Shown: positions 34,926 through 46,936 of the stretch, one piece after another
How positions within the stretch are numbered: position 1 is the first letter of the stretch
Layout of the letters: each line of letters starts with the position of its first letter
From: Ceratorhiza oryzae-sativae
Taxonomy: Eukaryota; Basidiomycota; Agaricomycetes; Cantharellales; Ceratobasidiaceae
Assembly: GCA_030998015.1 (NCBI GenBank)
Contig: JARWMV010000005.1
Span: 42,010-106,009 of the forward strand
Reading direction: 5' to 3'
Length of the DNA: 64,000 nucleotides
Translations under genes and position numbers: made by a program
Notes under the pieces: generated by a model
The model's input: the letters and a program-made list of their open reading frames with translations, nothing else
What the model was told of the DNA's origin: nothing
Database searches by the model: none

Positions 34926-36529
34926 TTACAACTCCATCTGCTCAACTCGTGCCACAATTTCTGCCTCGGTGTCTTGGTACTCAGCTACAGATGCTCCATC
35001 AATAATATCCAACATACGCTGAAAGTTTGGATCTGAAAGCCTCGGGAGCTGCTGGGCACGAGCCTCCAACTCGTTCGATTCGTGACGGAGCACCGAGGTC
35101 GAGTCCTCCGCTGAAATGATGGGAGGCTCGATTGAAGCGAGACCTGTGTGGCGCCAGCAGTTGGCGATCGTGCCAGCGTCAACCTCGCTCCAAGCTGCCG
35201 ATGCAAGCTGCATAGCCTCGAGCTGGTTGATGTTGTAGATATTTTCAGCGCCCTCGGCATCGCGCTGAATAGCAAAGCGCACGAACGCATTACGGTAATG
35301 CGCCTTGAAACAACGGATAATGCCAGCATCCATAGGCTGGATCCAGGCGGTGAGGTTGGGCGCAAGGAATTCGACATGTACGTTCGAGTACAGCAAAGGG
35401 TCGTGGCGATGCGAGGGAGCGTTGTCGATGAGCAAAAGGACATGTCGACCCTGCGCTTTCATGTCCTCGTTAAAATCAGACAGAAAACTTGATTCGGAGA
35501 GGGGGATTAATTCAATATCAATAAAACAAGCTAAAATGAACTTACACATGCCAAATCGACTGCACCATCCAAGCAGTGCTATTCCAGAAGTAATAATACC
35601 CCAAATCGGCAGCCTGCGACCCTCCAAAGCAGCGCGGACGGCGAGCACGACCAATAACAAGAGGCTTGCGCTTCTCCAACCCATTCATATTGGCACAGAA
35701 TAGATAAGTCAAGCGAGTACGATCAGCTTTGATTCCAGACATTTGGTGAGTCGCAAGGCCACGGTCGGGAGGGAGACGAAAGAATAAAGCAGTCTCGTCT
35801 GCATTAAAAACATTGCAAGGGCGATAGCTCCGAATGATCTTGATGAGACGGGGAACCTCAAGCGCAAGCTTGTCAATCGGAGCAGATGCAGCCTCGCCAT
35901 GGAAAATATAGACGCGCAGACCAAAGCGCGCCTTCAGGCGGCCTAGCCAACCATTCGAGAACGAAAGAGTGTCGGCTTCGGGAACAGAAAGGAGCTGACA
36001 AAAGTTGCGGGCCTTCTCGCAGAGGATGGCACCAGTCAACCGAATGTTGCTAGCCTGCTTCTGAAGTACCCACTCCATCAAAGCCGCCTCAACTTCGGGT
36101 AGGCGTACGCGAGGAGGTCGTTTGTAGTGTGCATGAGTGGGATGCGCAGCGATGTAGGCACGAAGAAGCTCTTCATCCTTCAAGTAAGTCGAGAGTGTTG
36201 ACTGGGAAAAGGTCGGATAGCCCATGGTACGTAACTGAGAGACAGTCTCCTGCTGAGTCCATTCTGACTTATGCTCGTGGTAGAAGTCGAGAATATGGAG
36301 CTTGTCGTAGAAGGTGAGCTGTAGTCGCTTTGGGGCAAGGACGGATTGACTGGCCGAAAGAGAGATTTTGTCGAGTTTCTTGCGCCTTGAAGTACTCGAA
36401 GTGCCTCCGTGATGCGCTTGGGGCTTGTAAACCTATTGTATGTGTTAGTTTGAGTGCAGATGAGATCAAAGTGATATTACAAACCTGAAACAATGCGCCG
36501 TTGAACAAAGTCGGAGAGACCACTGCCAT
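34926..36529 (-). mobile_element. Pogo/Fot1-type transposase, apparently intact (DDE_1, CENP-B-like HTH)
   Basis: Starts MAVVSPTLFNGALFQ, intron, VYKPQAHHGGTSSTSRRKKL. The DNA-binding part has LTFYDKLHILDFYHEHKSEW, MGYPTFSQSTLSTYL and VEAALMEWVLQKQ. The FSNGWLGRLKARFG and YIFHGEAASAPID blocks follow. Catalytic Asp: VFNADETALF, then after a 59-nt intron (WHV to FLSDFNED) LLLIDNAPSHR, and LTAWIQPMDAGIIRCFK. The C-terminus carries AWSEVDAGTIANCWRHTGLA. No stop or frameshift in about 500 codons, so the enzyme may be active or recently active. Terminal inverted repeats were not located by eye. The relic at 5.5-6.5 kb is a relative. Confidence 0.88.
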
Positions 36530-36704
36530 GAGAATATGAAGAAGAGGTAAAAACGAGCGTATGGGGTTGAAGAAAGGGGGTGAACAGAACTTGAGTGTCG
36601 AGTTGCTCAGTTATCCCTTGGTATATATACTGAAAACATCATTTCAGACTTTCGGCTTTCAAGCAAACATTATATAAATTGTGAACAGGAGTCTGAGGCG
36701 CCAG

Positions 36705-36749
36705 TGTATGCGCATTTATTGCGACGCTCACGCATTTATCGCGCATACA
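36705..36749. repeat. Compact inverted repeat with internal direct repeats upstream of the transposase
   Basis: TGTATGCGC at 36705-36713 is mirrored by GCGCATACA at 36741-36749. Between them cgcatttat(t/c)gcg occurs twice. It may be a transposase binding or subterminal site of the pogo element; no partner was found on the other side. Confidence 0.45.
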
Positions 36750-39700
36750 GTTGGGTGGCTGATTGACAGCTCCTACAGGGCAAATATGCAATGAGGGCGC
36801 TCAGAGATGATAGGTATGACATAATTTGAAATTCAGAAGGGGAGCGAGTAACCGAGTGATTCTGTCAGTTTATCTCGGAACGAGAGATCGGCTTTGAGAG
36901 TTTCGACTGTATCTGTATTCGAGATGTACAGCCCTCAATTAACAGTCACTGCATGCCACGTCGTAAGCCACTAATACTGCATTGTCCCCCGTTGTGGAAA
37001 TCAATTCATGGCTGAATTCACTAAACCAAAAGCGGAAATTGCCTCGGCCATCCTGATAGCCTGAGGATGCCAACGGGAGCTTCCTCGCTAGTCCCCCGGT
37101 CAACCAATGGCCGAATATCCAAGCATGTTCCCAATTTTTTCCGGTGTCAATCTGGGCATAGCGTGTGCTCCGCGTATTCTACTCTGTCTTGGAGGAATTC
37201 CTGATGCGCTAAGAAGCCTACTTGGACATTTGGGGTTTGGGTGAATGTTCTCACAGGCCTGAGTCAGTATTGTTCCGACCCGTCCTGTGAGGCACGCATT
37301 GGCGGGCCTGTGGGCGATTTGAGCTGTCGATTGTGTGTGGCGGAAGACTTGTGATCGAAACTGCTCAACATGACAAAGCATCGAGGCCCCTCGACAGTAG
37401 GGATATAGCGGAATAAGATGGAAATTTACCGAGGCAGAGAAATCGACAAGTTGAACTACGATATTCGCTTTTTGCCAGACTGAGACACGTTCGGCTTTTA
37501 CTGTGGGGTGGCTAACGGAGCGTGGCCATGTGTCCAATATCTTCATTCAATGCCAATGGATTTTGATCTTGTATGCTCGGCCACAGGTGCGCACTCTCTT
37601 GTTCTGCGTTGAATATCGATTGAAAAGCAGCTACCTAGAGTTTCCAGTAAACGATGGCGACTCAAAAAAACGTTCCACGAGCTAAGTACTTGGCCGCGCT
37701 TGCGCCAGATGGATTGTCGAGCTAACGATGTGATAATCTAGATCTTAAAAATTCTTTCATCCCAAGCGTTGTTTCGGGGCTTCGTGGAAAGAGCGCTGAG
37801 ATGTTTACTAGTGATGGTATCCTGCGCATACGGCAATGCCCAAAGCGATGAGCGATCATATTTGCTGTCGTGGTTCATAATCTGGCCCTTGTTGACCATT
37901 CATGGGCAGGTTTCAGCTTCAAGGCGCGTGGACTGGTGGAATTGGGCCCAATCCGCTCAAGCCCACGCTCCAGAGTGCATGGGCATCACATGATGCTGGG
38001 CGAAGCCGCCTGTCTGGCGTGGTTTATAAGCAAAACGCGAGGGTTGGTGGATCCAACCCGAGCGAATCGAACTTAGAAAAAATACAGCGAGCAAGGAAGT
38101 AGAAAAGGCGATAGTAAGAACTGTGTAAGAAAAAATAAGAAAAAAATAAGAAACTGGCTGGTAGATCAAACCATGGAGCAGGAGGTGGCCAGAAAAACAG
38201 CGTAGGAGCGGTGGGTAGCGCGCGAATGTAAATTAGGGAGAATACGGTCAACATGCCACTCGAAAAGAGAACCAAACTCTGACAGAAAGCGCAGCCGTTG
38301 CTCAGTCAGCTCCACTCACCCAGCGCCCGAAAAGGGGAACATCCGCGGGGTATGAGGAAAAAAATCTGGATTCCCTCCCTATGCACTCTCAAGGTGAGTC
38401 ATAGCTTGGGCTGAAGCATGAGAAAAACAGCCACCCACTCTCCATATATCCGTATTCGGGATCCTAACTCCTAAAGAATATCCTGTACAGAATGTGCATC
38501 CTTTAAGAGTATCGAATATGGCTAGATGAAAGGCCCCGGATGAGACCCTGCCAGAGCCGATACGTTGGCCAAGTGGTCCTGTAGAGTTACCATCAGCGGG
38601 CTGGGCGGCGAGACGACGCATATAATGATCAAAGCGCGCGGCGCTTCGTAGGCAATCGGTTTCCTCGCGCCCAGAACCCGTGAGACTTCGTCAAACATGG
38701 ATTGGACACCAGGTAGGAGTCTCATATGTTTGGCCATAGCGAGTATATATACCTCTTTCTTCAGAGTTTCGACGCGAGAAACGCTCCGGTTGGCTCGCCT
38801 AGGCCCGTGTACGTCGGGTTAGTGCTGCGCGGTCTTTAGCTTAGGGATTTCATGTATCCGAAATCATGCTCGGTGGCTTCTTGGCTGCATCACATTAAGT
38901 AGTTGTACCCGATTTCTTCTCTGACACATTCACCAGCCTCAAGTGGGTCATTTTTCGTCTATCTTCTAGTATTCCAGAACTCTTTGCAATCCAGATGCCG
39001 AATAGTATTAAAATTGCTTTGGAGCGCTGATGCAAACGGGTAGAGGCGGCTCATCTGTCGGGAGTAGCTCAAGCACAGGCTCAAGGAAGTTAGAGCGGAC
39101 TAGAAGCCGGTTTCCAAGCGGTTTCCAGTTGTGGTTTTCCTGCACCGCAGGCTGAGCTGCCAGAATCAATTCAAGGAAGAACACTTTCCAGTTCGTTCGG
39201 GGTTTAAACGCGCCACAGTATATTTAGCCGTCGATCAACGATAAAATTACCATCCACACGGCGCGGAGAGGCCGCGGGTGAACGAAATCCCAGAGCTAAG
39301 ATGCTCATGAGGGGTGTTAAACCCCAGAGGTAGGAGGGGCACGGTGGGTGAAATGCGTGACCAGATGATGATGTCATCCGATGTGAGACCGACAAGCGCG
39401 AACTGTACCTCAGTGGGAGCAGCCTATTGCGTGCCTTGTCCACCGTTCAGACCGTCCGAGGAGAAGGGTCGGATCGAAGTCTGTAGCTAAATTAGACGCA
39501 ACCATCGCGGCCCCGGCTCAAGGAACAGCCTAGCGATCGCCGGTATGGGCTTGTCCGTCGGTGAATACCGTATGTTGTCCCTGGAAGTTGAATGGATCCC
39601 AACAGTTCTGGTGGAACTCAAGTATCGATTTCTTGTATATTCCTGACACGAGGCTTCTACCCGGAAAACTCAGCCGCGTTCTAATCGATCACCATTGCTC

Positions 39701-39904
39701 GATATGGACTGTGCGTGTGCAAATTGGCGGTGATCGTGGCACGCAGCCGGTAGCCTCACTCACACATGACTTCTGTTGGACAGTGCCGATGACGTCCGAG
39801 CTCAGACGACCGATTCTTTTGGTCTCTTCCACAATGCAGGTCGGGTCGTGGAGCCCTATATATCACCCCACAACACCCATTGCACTTCCCCAGTCTTCCC
39901 GACC
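36750..39904. other. Long stretch without a recognised gene
   Basis: The longest frame (37100-37546, minus, 148 codons) resembles nothing I know and has unstructured composition. A hairpin gggttggtggatccaaccc lies at about 38041-38059. A TATA-like ccctatatatc at about 39852 belongs to the GH32 gene. Confidence 0.4.
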
Positions 39905-42397
39905 ATGACTCCCCACACCTGTCCTCGTCGTGCTCTACTGTTCGCTGCTGCCTCGGCTACCTGTGCGGCTGCGAGTTCATGGCCCGAGATCGTCCCACGC
40001 GCTGGTGGTATCGACTTTTCGGCCGCCCCACCCAACCTTACCTTTCTCGCCAACAACTCTCTCTTTACGCACTGGCGTCCGAGGGCGCACTTTATCGCAC
40101 CCAACTCATGGATGAACGACCCAATGGCCCTCTGGTACAAGCCTGATGGGCAAGGCGGGGGAAAGTTCAAGGCGTCCTACCAGGCCCACCCGAACCATGT
40201 GATGGTGAGTGGATGAGCAGCACGGTCCGTCGGCCTATTCATCGAGGTATCGTAGTGGGGGAACATTTCCCAGGCGTCGGCCGTTAGCGACGACCTCATC
40301 CACTGGAAGGATGTTCCAACATGGAAGGGCGCCCTTGATGAACGCCTGACTCTGGTAAGCGTATGATCTCGCTTGTCGGCCATTTGACTGACCTGGCTTC
40401 TAGTATCCAAGTCAAATAAATGATCGCGTCGGTGTATTTGATGGAACCATGAGTACGTCTCTTGCTTGGCTATGCAGAATCATTTTGGTTTCTGACAGGC
40501 CGGTGGAGTTCCCAGCGGAGGATACAAGGGATTCCCGACGTTGATCTATACTGGAGTCAAGTGGGTGCCCTTTGATTCGCAAGCCCGCTTGACTCTCATA
40601 CCCTTTGATAGATACCTTCCCACCGGATGGACCATCCCGTACACGCCCGGAACCGAGACTCAGAACCTTGCGTGGACCGAGGACGGTGGTGTGACTTGGA
40701 AGAAACTCGAGACAAACCCGGTCATTGGCGGGCCTCCCAAAGGCATGAACATCACCGCCTTCCGCGACCCAGTGCGTATTCTCATTCGGGCTAATTGATT
40801 TCAACTCACGTGCGTCGTGTAACAGTGGCTCTTCCAATCTCCCACCCTCGCCAAACTCACGGCGTCGAATCCTGGAACGCCCACACCTCCCACGACCTTC
40901 AACGGTTCGTCCACGCCCGACACGTTCCCAATCGGCCCTCGTGACTCGAACAACTCGAAGCCCAGCAATCCATGGTTCATGACAGTTTCGGGAGGAGAGA
41001 AAGACCTCGGACCTCATCTCTTGCTGTACCGCCAAGAATCGAGCGACTTTACGAAGTGGGTCTACCTCGGCCAGTTGTTCAAGCATGCAGCGAACTATTC
41101 ATACTCCGAGTGGAGGTCAGTTTATTTTAAATCTTTATCCATTTCCCGTCTTATTGATTGTTGTCTCAAGCGGAAACTGGGGCTTTAATTTCGAAGTTTC
41201 GACTGTCTTGCGTCTCGGGACCGAGGGCGACCAGCCTGGCAACGGAGGACGAGACTTTGTGACCATGGGTACCGAAGGCGCTCGACCCCAGGGATGGGCG
41301 AACCACTGGCCTCTGTGGGCCAAGGGGAGCTACTCCAGCTCGGCGGAATTCCAGCCCGAGTACGCTGGCGTTACAGATTGGGGCGAGACCTATGCGTTTA
41401 TGAGCTTCCCGGTTCCGAGGAGCAAAGGGAGCAACGATTACAAGAATCAGTGAGTCGAATTCGTATTACCCGTGGAACGATACTAATTCGTTCTCTTAGG
41501 CCAACTCGGCAGATTCTCTTTGGCTGGTCTTACGAAGACGACAACAACTATGGTCTTCTCGCCAAGGGCTGGAACGGCATGTTCACTCTCCCGCGCGAGA
41601 TGTTTGTCAAGCAATGGAAGGTCCAAGACTCGCGCGTCAGCGAACCTGGATCCTGGGGCGTCGTCTCTCGCTCTGGCAACGTCGCGACGCTCGAAACGCT
41701 CGGTACTCGTCCTGCCCAAGAGGTCAGCAAACTCTGGACGGGCGCAAAGAGCAAGTGGAGCGAAAAGAGTTGGACCTACAAGGGATCTAGCAACGGTACC
41801 TGGACATCGTTCAAGAAGATGCCCAAGTCTCGCTACTACGTTCTCACCGCCACATTGTCGTTCAACTCGTCGGCGAGCGATGCCATGGCCGGGTTCACGA
41901 TTTACCGATCGCCAGACGGGAGCGAGGCTACGCACATCTACTATGACCTGGCGGCCGAGACGATCCGTGTGGACAGGAGCCAGTCGAGCTTGGTGACTGG
42001 ATTCAATCTCGGAGCTGAGGCCGGCAAGTTTAGGCTATGGAACGTTCCAGCGAGCAAGGGGAACGGTAGCCAGTTGGAGAGTTTGAAGCTCCTGGTCGTG
42101 GTTGACAATTCCATCGTCGAGGTTAGTCTCGCTTTGAAACACCCCTATCACAAAATCACTCATTGACGTTGACATTTGCAGATCTATGCCAATGACGTGT
42201 TCGCCATGACTACTCGCATCTACCCATGGCGCGACGACTCGCTCGGTTTGGGGTATTACGCTTCTGGCAGCGGGAGTATCAAGTATTCGAACGTCCGAGT
42301 GTACGAGGGGCTGACGAACGCCTGGCCGTCACGTCCTGCGAATTCGAGCAATGAGCTTGTGTGGGATGGAGATGGGTATCCTTGGGCTGGATATTAA
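39905..42397 (+). CDS. Secreted glycoside hydrolase family 32 (invertase/fructanase type)
   Basis: Hydrolyses beta-fructofuranosyl bonds in sucrose or fructans outside the cell. MTPHTCPRRALLFAAASATC is a signal peptide. The nucleophile block is HFIAPNSWMNDPMALW, then VSDDLIHWKDVP, YPSQINDRVGVFDG, and FRDP (transition-state Asp) at the end of one exon, continuing WLFQSP. The acid/base region is GNWGFNFEVSTVLRLG, in place of the more usual EC. The C-terminal half has beta-sandwich sequence (TATLSFNSSASDAMAGFTIY, LLVVVDNSIVE, IYANDVFAMTTRIYPW). Seven or so exons separated by 45-60-nt introns. A TATA-like box lies about 50 bp before the ATG. Invertase versus inulinase cannot be decided by eye. 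Confidence 0.9.
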
Positions 42398-43989
42398 ATG
42401 GATATTTCTTGGACGATTTGGTGGGATATTGTCTTGGCCAAATGTACGATAGGAGGTTTATTGTTGAGAACAATTCAAAATAGTAATGTCCAATTCAATG
42501 TGTTTGTTGTGCGACTGATGCCAATACAGCTGTGGGCGGAGGCGTGTATAAAGTGTAAGGGATAGCATGCCCACTTGCAGATATTCAGCCGCCGCGCAGT
42601 GAGTTTGCACGTGTATTGTTGGGCAAAATGTTGGGGATGGATGTATGCCTGTTGCGTGGACTGGCACATTATGTCGTTGCCAAATCGCACAATCCATCGG
42701 CCGATCACTCATGAAAAAGGGGATTCTGGTGTAACTTCAGACACGAATGCATATATCATTTCCCGGACGACGCTTTTGAGATTTCAATAGCTACGCTAGT
42801 TATTGAAGTCCAAGGCAAACACTCGGTTTGTATGGGTATGTGTTTTGCTATCAGTCCTAGCTCGTCAGCAAGGAAAGGATTTCGGGGCGCTGTAGTATGC
42901 TTTCTTCCAGAATCAGATTGAGACGTAGTACTAAGCGTATTCGTTGCCCGTATACACATCCATAAATTCTGTTTAAAAGACCCGTTCTGCCATCGATCTT
43001 ACATCAATGTTGTGCCTCTCCCTCAGTCTGTTGTCCGATTTTCATGTTTTCACTCTGTCAACGACGAAAGTCTATGATAGCTATGATTCAGCGTGGGTCA
43101 TACAGTGGAAGCAATACAACAGACCCATCGGATAATATAGACTGATGTGTAGGTTTCCTTTAAATAAAAATCGGGTAAAATAAACAACGGAATGGCAGGT
43201 AAACTGTGTAAAAAGGACTCAAACCTTGACTCGAGAGTATCATCACGTAGCCGAGTCAAGTGTATGCGTGGTTGACAACAGACACGCAAGTCAATGACTC
43301 AGGTATCTTTAGGGCACAAATGGGAAGTTTCTAGCATGTATTTTCACCAAACCTCTCACCCATCTCACACTCGTTTTTATCTACCATACATACACAAATT
43401 CTATCTCTATAAACTGAGAGACAGGATCATCATGAGATCCGAGCTCGTGGACCTCGACAAGAGTGAAAAGCTTTGCGCTCAACATTCGGTGTCTTGTCGA
43501 CACAACGTTAGAGGAGGGGTGGTTTATTAAATTGACCAATTCGCCATTGAGCCACCGCCAGCAGCGTCGGATGTGTACTCGATCGATAACGCGACATTCT
43601 CTTCATCTGCTCGGCCATGTAGGCTTGGACATGTGCGCACGTCGATCTAACGGCTGCGTCACACTGACACTTGGTACGTGACGCCACCAGTCGGGATCTG
43701 GAGGTCACTGTTTGGCGTCGGCCAGCACGCTTTTGGTCACGTGCATACTTCCCACGCCTATCATTTCCAGCACAGAATTCCAAGCACGTCTCGTTCTCCA
43801 GTATCAATTTGCCATATTTTTTGAACGACCCCGCGCATATCTCAATAATATATCAATATTACACTTTTTGGCATGTACGGTTTCCGATGTTATACGTATT
43901 ATCTTGATTTTTATGTACATCATTCTGCATACACACCAATGTACTGCCTGTTTTTTCCCGTTGCATGCTATATAAACAATTGTATGAGT
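42398..43989. other. Intergenic DNA
   Basis: No recognisable gene on either strand. Confidence 0.4.
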
Positions 43990-45130
43990 CGTTTGAACTA
44001 CAGCGACGTTTTCCCCGTTCTAGTACAACGAGCTCAATCCGCTTGATCCGTCCAGATTGGACTTTAGTGTCTGTAAAAGTGCCTCCTTGTAAGGTGGGCA
44101 TTGTTGCGCTATTTGGTAAGCGATGGTTGGTATGATGCGATTCACGTTCCTGCATTTGGGCAGCGCTCTAGTGCAGAAAAGCTGGTGGCAAGCTGGCGAA
44201 CTGCTTCCAAGCCGGTGGATAGATTGTATAGGATCGTAGTTTTGCCAGTTCTTCCCGTGCCGTTCATCTAGTAGACCTTGGCTCCTTTAGGATCTATAGC
44301 CTAGTTCTCAGACTCTTTAAGTGTAACTTCACGGGTCTTTTCGGTACATTCACTCCTCTTGAGAGGAGTTAAGACACTAGAGCTGTACCGTGACATCGCG
44401 TCGGAATCCAAACGTTCCAAAATGCTTTCCTGAGAAAACCAATGAAATGGGCATCATGAGTAGGGGAGCTTACATGCTTACCACCTGGGCTCCGTTTGCT
44501 AATTCCTCGCCCCGTTCCGCAAGCTCGTAGATGTGCTTTGTCAGTCGATGGGCTTTGGTGGATAATCCCTACACACTCACAATCGCATAATCCTATCTGA
44601 ATTTAGCCGGATAATGTTACATGCCACTGCATGCGTGATCACCCGCAGCGCCCGTAATATCGTATCAACCCTTCGGAAGCACGACACTATCTTCGGCATC
44701 GGCCTCCACATTCAAATATTCCCTCGCTGTATGACGTCTTTGGTAAGCCTGGATATGATCAATGTTTAGCTAACTACCTCGTCTATCAGCCAGATAGAAT
44801 CAACTTACCAAAACGAAATATAATTAATTGATGGTATTTTCGGATCCTTCAGCCACTTATCAGAAGGGGGTCCTGGAGCAGCAGCACGTTCGTGATGCAT
44901 TCCCCGAGCAAATCCACCACAGGTCGAAGGCTCGGTACCAGCTTCGCTCCACCAAGTATAGCCTTCTTCCATACCCTGACGTCTGCCATGACGCTAGTTA
45001 CAACCCTGAATCTTTTATCGTGTGAGCCGGGATCGCCTGGGTCAGGAGACTTTGGCGACCTAGTTTGAAGGGTTTCACCAGCCGCGCGGGTACCGCGCGC
45101 GAGGCGATTCATCAGCCTATCCATCTTTGA
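43990..45130 (-). pseudogene. NACHT-type STAND/NLR pseudogene, truncated after the P-loop region
   Basis: The N-terminus MDRLMNRLARGTRAAGETLQ and WKKAILGGAKLVPSLRPVVD resembles the helical leader of basidiomycete NACHT-WD proteins. Middle exons give LTKHIYELAERGEELANGAQ and ESILERLDSDAMSRYSSSVL. The NTPase start reads DPKGAKVY-stop-MNGTGRTGKTTIL (Walker A near 44224-44262), then EAVRQLATSF and, in another frame, NRIIPTIAYQIAQQCPPYKE. Lesions include TAG at 44301-44303, TAG at 44268-44270, and TGA at 44142-44144 with a frameshift beside it. Homology fades at about 44010; Walker B, the rest of NACHT and any WD40 or TPR repeats are missing. These proteins act in fungal self/non-self recognition. 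Confidence 0.75.
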
Positions 45131-45192
45131 GCTCTTTTGATTCGTGTCTGTCTCTACGCAAATTTGATATATTCTCGATATGATGGTTAGGG

Positions 45193-45419
45193 TTAGCGGG
45201 GGTGGGGTGCCTCGTGTGGGCGCTCGGGTTGACACGCATATATCCGCGGGTTCACAACTGGAGCCGGCCCATAAAATGTGTCGTTGTTCGCAAAGAAAGG
45301 CTTGGGTAGTTTGTTGATTTGATCAAGCTATGCAAGCACAACATGGAAACCAATGCAATGGCAATAGAGCCTACCTGCTTGATTTGTATGTCAGAAGGCG
45401 GTCTCGGGGCCGACTGCAT
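45193..45419 (-). CDS. Possible two-exon gene fragment of 59 codons
   Basis: Exon 45419-45375 (MQSAPRPPSDIQIKQ) joins by a clean intron (gtaggctc to gcatag) to 45327-45193 (LDQINKLPKPFFANNDTFYG, PAPVVNPRIYACQPER), ending TAA. Protein-like composition but no family recognised. It lies just upstream of the NACHT relic on the same strand, so it may be part of that dead locus. Confidence 0.3.
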
Positions 45420-45971
45420 GTTACCATATCCTTCTTAATATAATCAACGAGGACTTGCGTTTGTAGATACGGAAGCATGGAGAATGTTTGAGCTATACCC
45501 TGTAGCTACGGCTAATAGAGCTTGTTTGAACAAGCGCAAGGCTTCATCCAAGCCCCCATCAATCGGGTTTACACATGTCATAGACACATACGTCGGTCAC
45601 GTGCAGAGTTCCCACAGGGCATCAGCGGATATTGTCGTGTTCAACAACGATGATCAACTCGCTTGACGACCGCGCCACACATGAATTTTGGAAGTTCATT
45701 TGTCTCCCTGCACACCAAACGTGTGGCCGGTTCTCGTCGGATATTCGCCCTGGACCTTACGACAACCGCGCTCCGAGCGCTGGAATATAAACCCGATGGC
45801 TCAATCACGGGCTCCTCGACTCTCCTCGCTTCTCTTCGAGTCGACCGGGACTGGCTCTCGACTGTTTTTTTTTACTGTGTGGTTTTGCGTTAGTTGCATT
45901 CGAGCGTCTGGACACTCATTGGATTCACCTTCTCTTGATTCCACATTTGTCAATTCTCGTCAACAATCGCG

Positions 45972-46936
45972 ATGGTCAAGGTTCAAACGTTTGTTACCCT
46001 CTTGGTCTGCTTTGTTTCTGGCTATTCCGCGTTGCCGACCCTCTTGAAGCGCGAGGTCCCACAAGGTACGGTGTTTTTTTGTGTGTAGTACTCGTGTAGT
46101 GGTTTTTTCATTTGGGCTAACGTGTCCGGGTTATGATAGAGCATTCTCATGAGTCGATCGTGCGATTGTGCGACCAGGCGCTCAAGGTGAACAACCCGGA
46201 CAACATATTCGACGCGATATTCGGGCTTCTTGACACTGACGGGGCGACCATCGGCAAGGGCTCGATCGCGGTATGTATTCCGAGGTTCATCATATGTCCA
46301 TCGCTCATTCCAGTATCCCAACCATCCAGGACCCAGAGTGCTTACAAACCGCCACCGCCGACCGGGCATTCACAAACGCGAAAACCCTCAACGACGTCGC
46401 GGCGATGACGGCGGCGTTGCAGTATCGGACTTTAGAACGAAACACGAACCAGGTCGGGACGCGGTCGCCGAATTGCACGTCGTTCAAGCCGGTGAACCCG
46501 GAGATTGCGGTGCTTTCGCAGCACCAGGATCCTGCGGCTATTGGGGCCAAGCAAGGAAACCGCGCGATTGTGCTAGAGCTGGCGAGGCAGATCAAGGCGA
46601 TTGGGGGTAACCCGCTGGACGCGCTCAAGACTGGGACGTTTCAACCTGGTCTCATAAGTGACCCGACTGCCAAAGGGTTCTCTTGCAAGTGAGTTACAAG
46701 ATGATCTCACTTTGACGGATGTCTGAGACCTGGATAGTGATAAGAACGACACGAGCGGCTGCATATTCACACAACAGCTACTGGTCGAGGATGTGACCCC
46801 AGACGAGATCAACGCTGCTATCGGTGTACCGTCCAACGGGGGAACGCCGACTCTTCCCACCGCCGGCCCGGATAGCGACTGCATCGCCGTACAAGTTGTC
46901 ATCACCCTCCCTGCGACACCCGTGCCTACCGCTTAG
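45972..46936 (+). CDS. Small secreted protein of unknown function
   Basis: MVKVQTFVTLLVCFVSGYSA is a signal peptide, followed by LPTLLKREVPQ (KR, possible Kex2 site). Three introns join EHSHESIVRLCDQALKVNNP, DPECLQTATADRAFTNAKTL, PNCTSFKPVNPEIAVLSQHQ, IGAKQGNRAIVLELARQIKA and NDKNDTSGCIFTQQLLVEDV. About 210 residues, Cys spread along the chain, Thr/Pro-rich end. I do not recognise a named domain. TATA-like aatataaacc at about 45783. Confidence 0.75.

Noticed and set aside
37100..37546. 148-codon minus frame as a gene
   Set aside because: No recognisable domain, no flanking exons and random-looking composition.
38035..38070. tRNA or SINE promoter at the gggttggtggatccaaccc hairpin
   Set aside because: No cloverleaf can be drawn and no A box at proper distance; only a simple hairpin.
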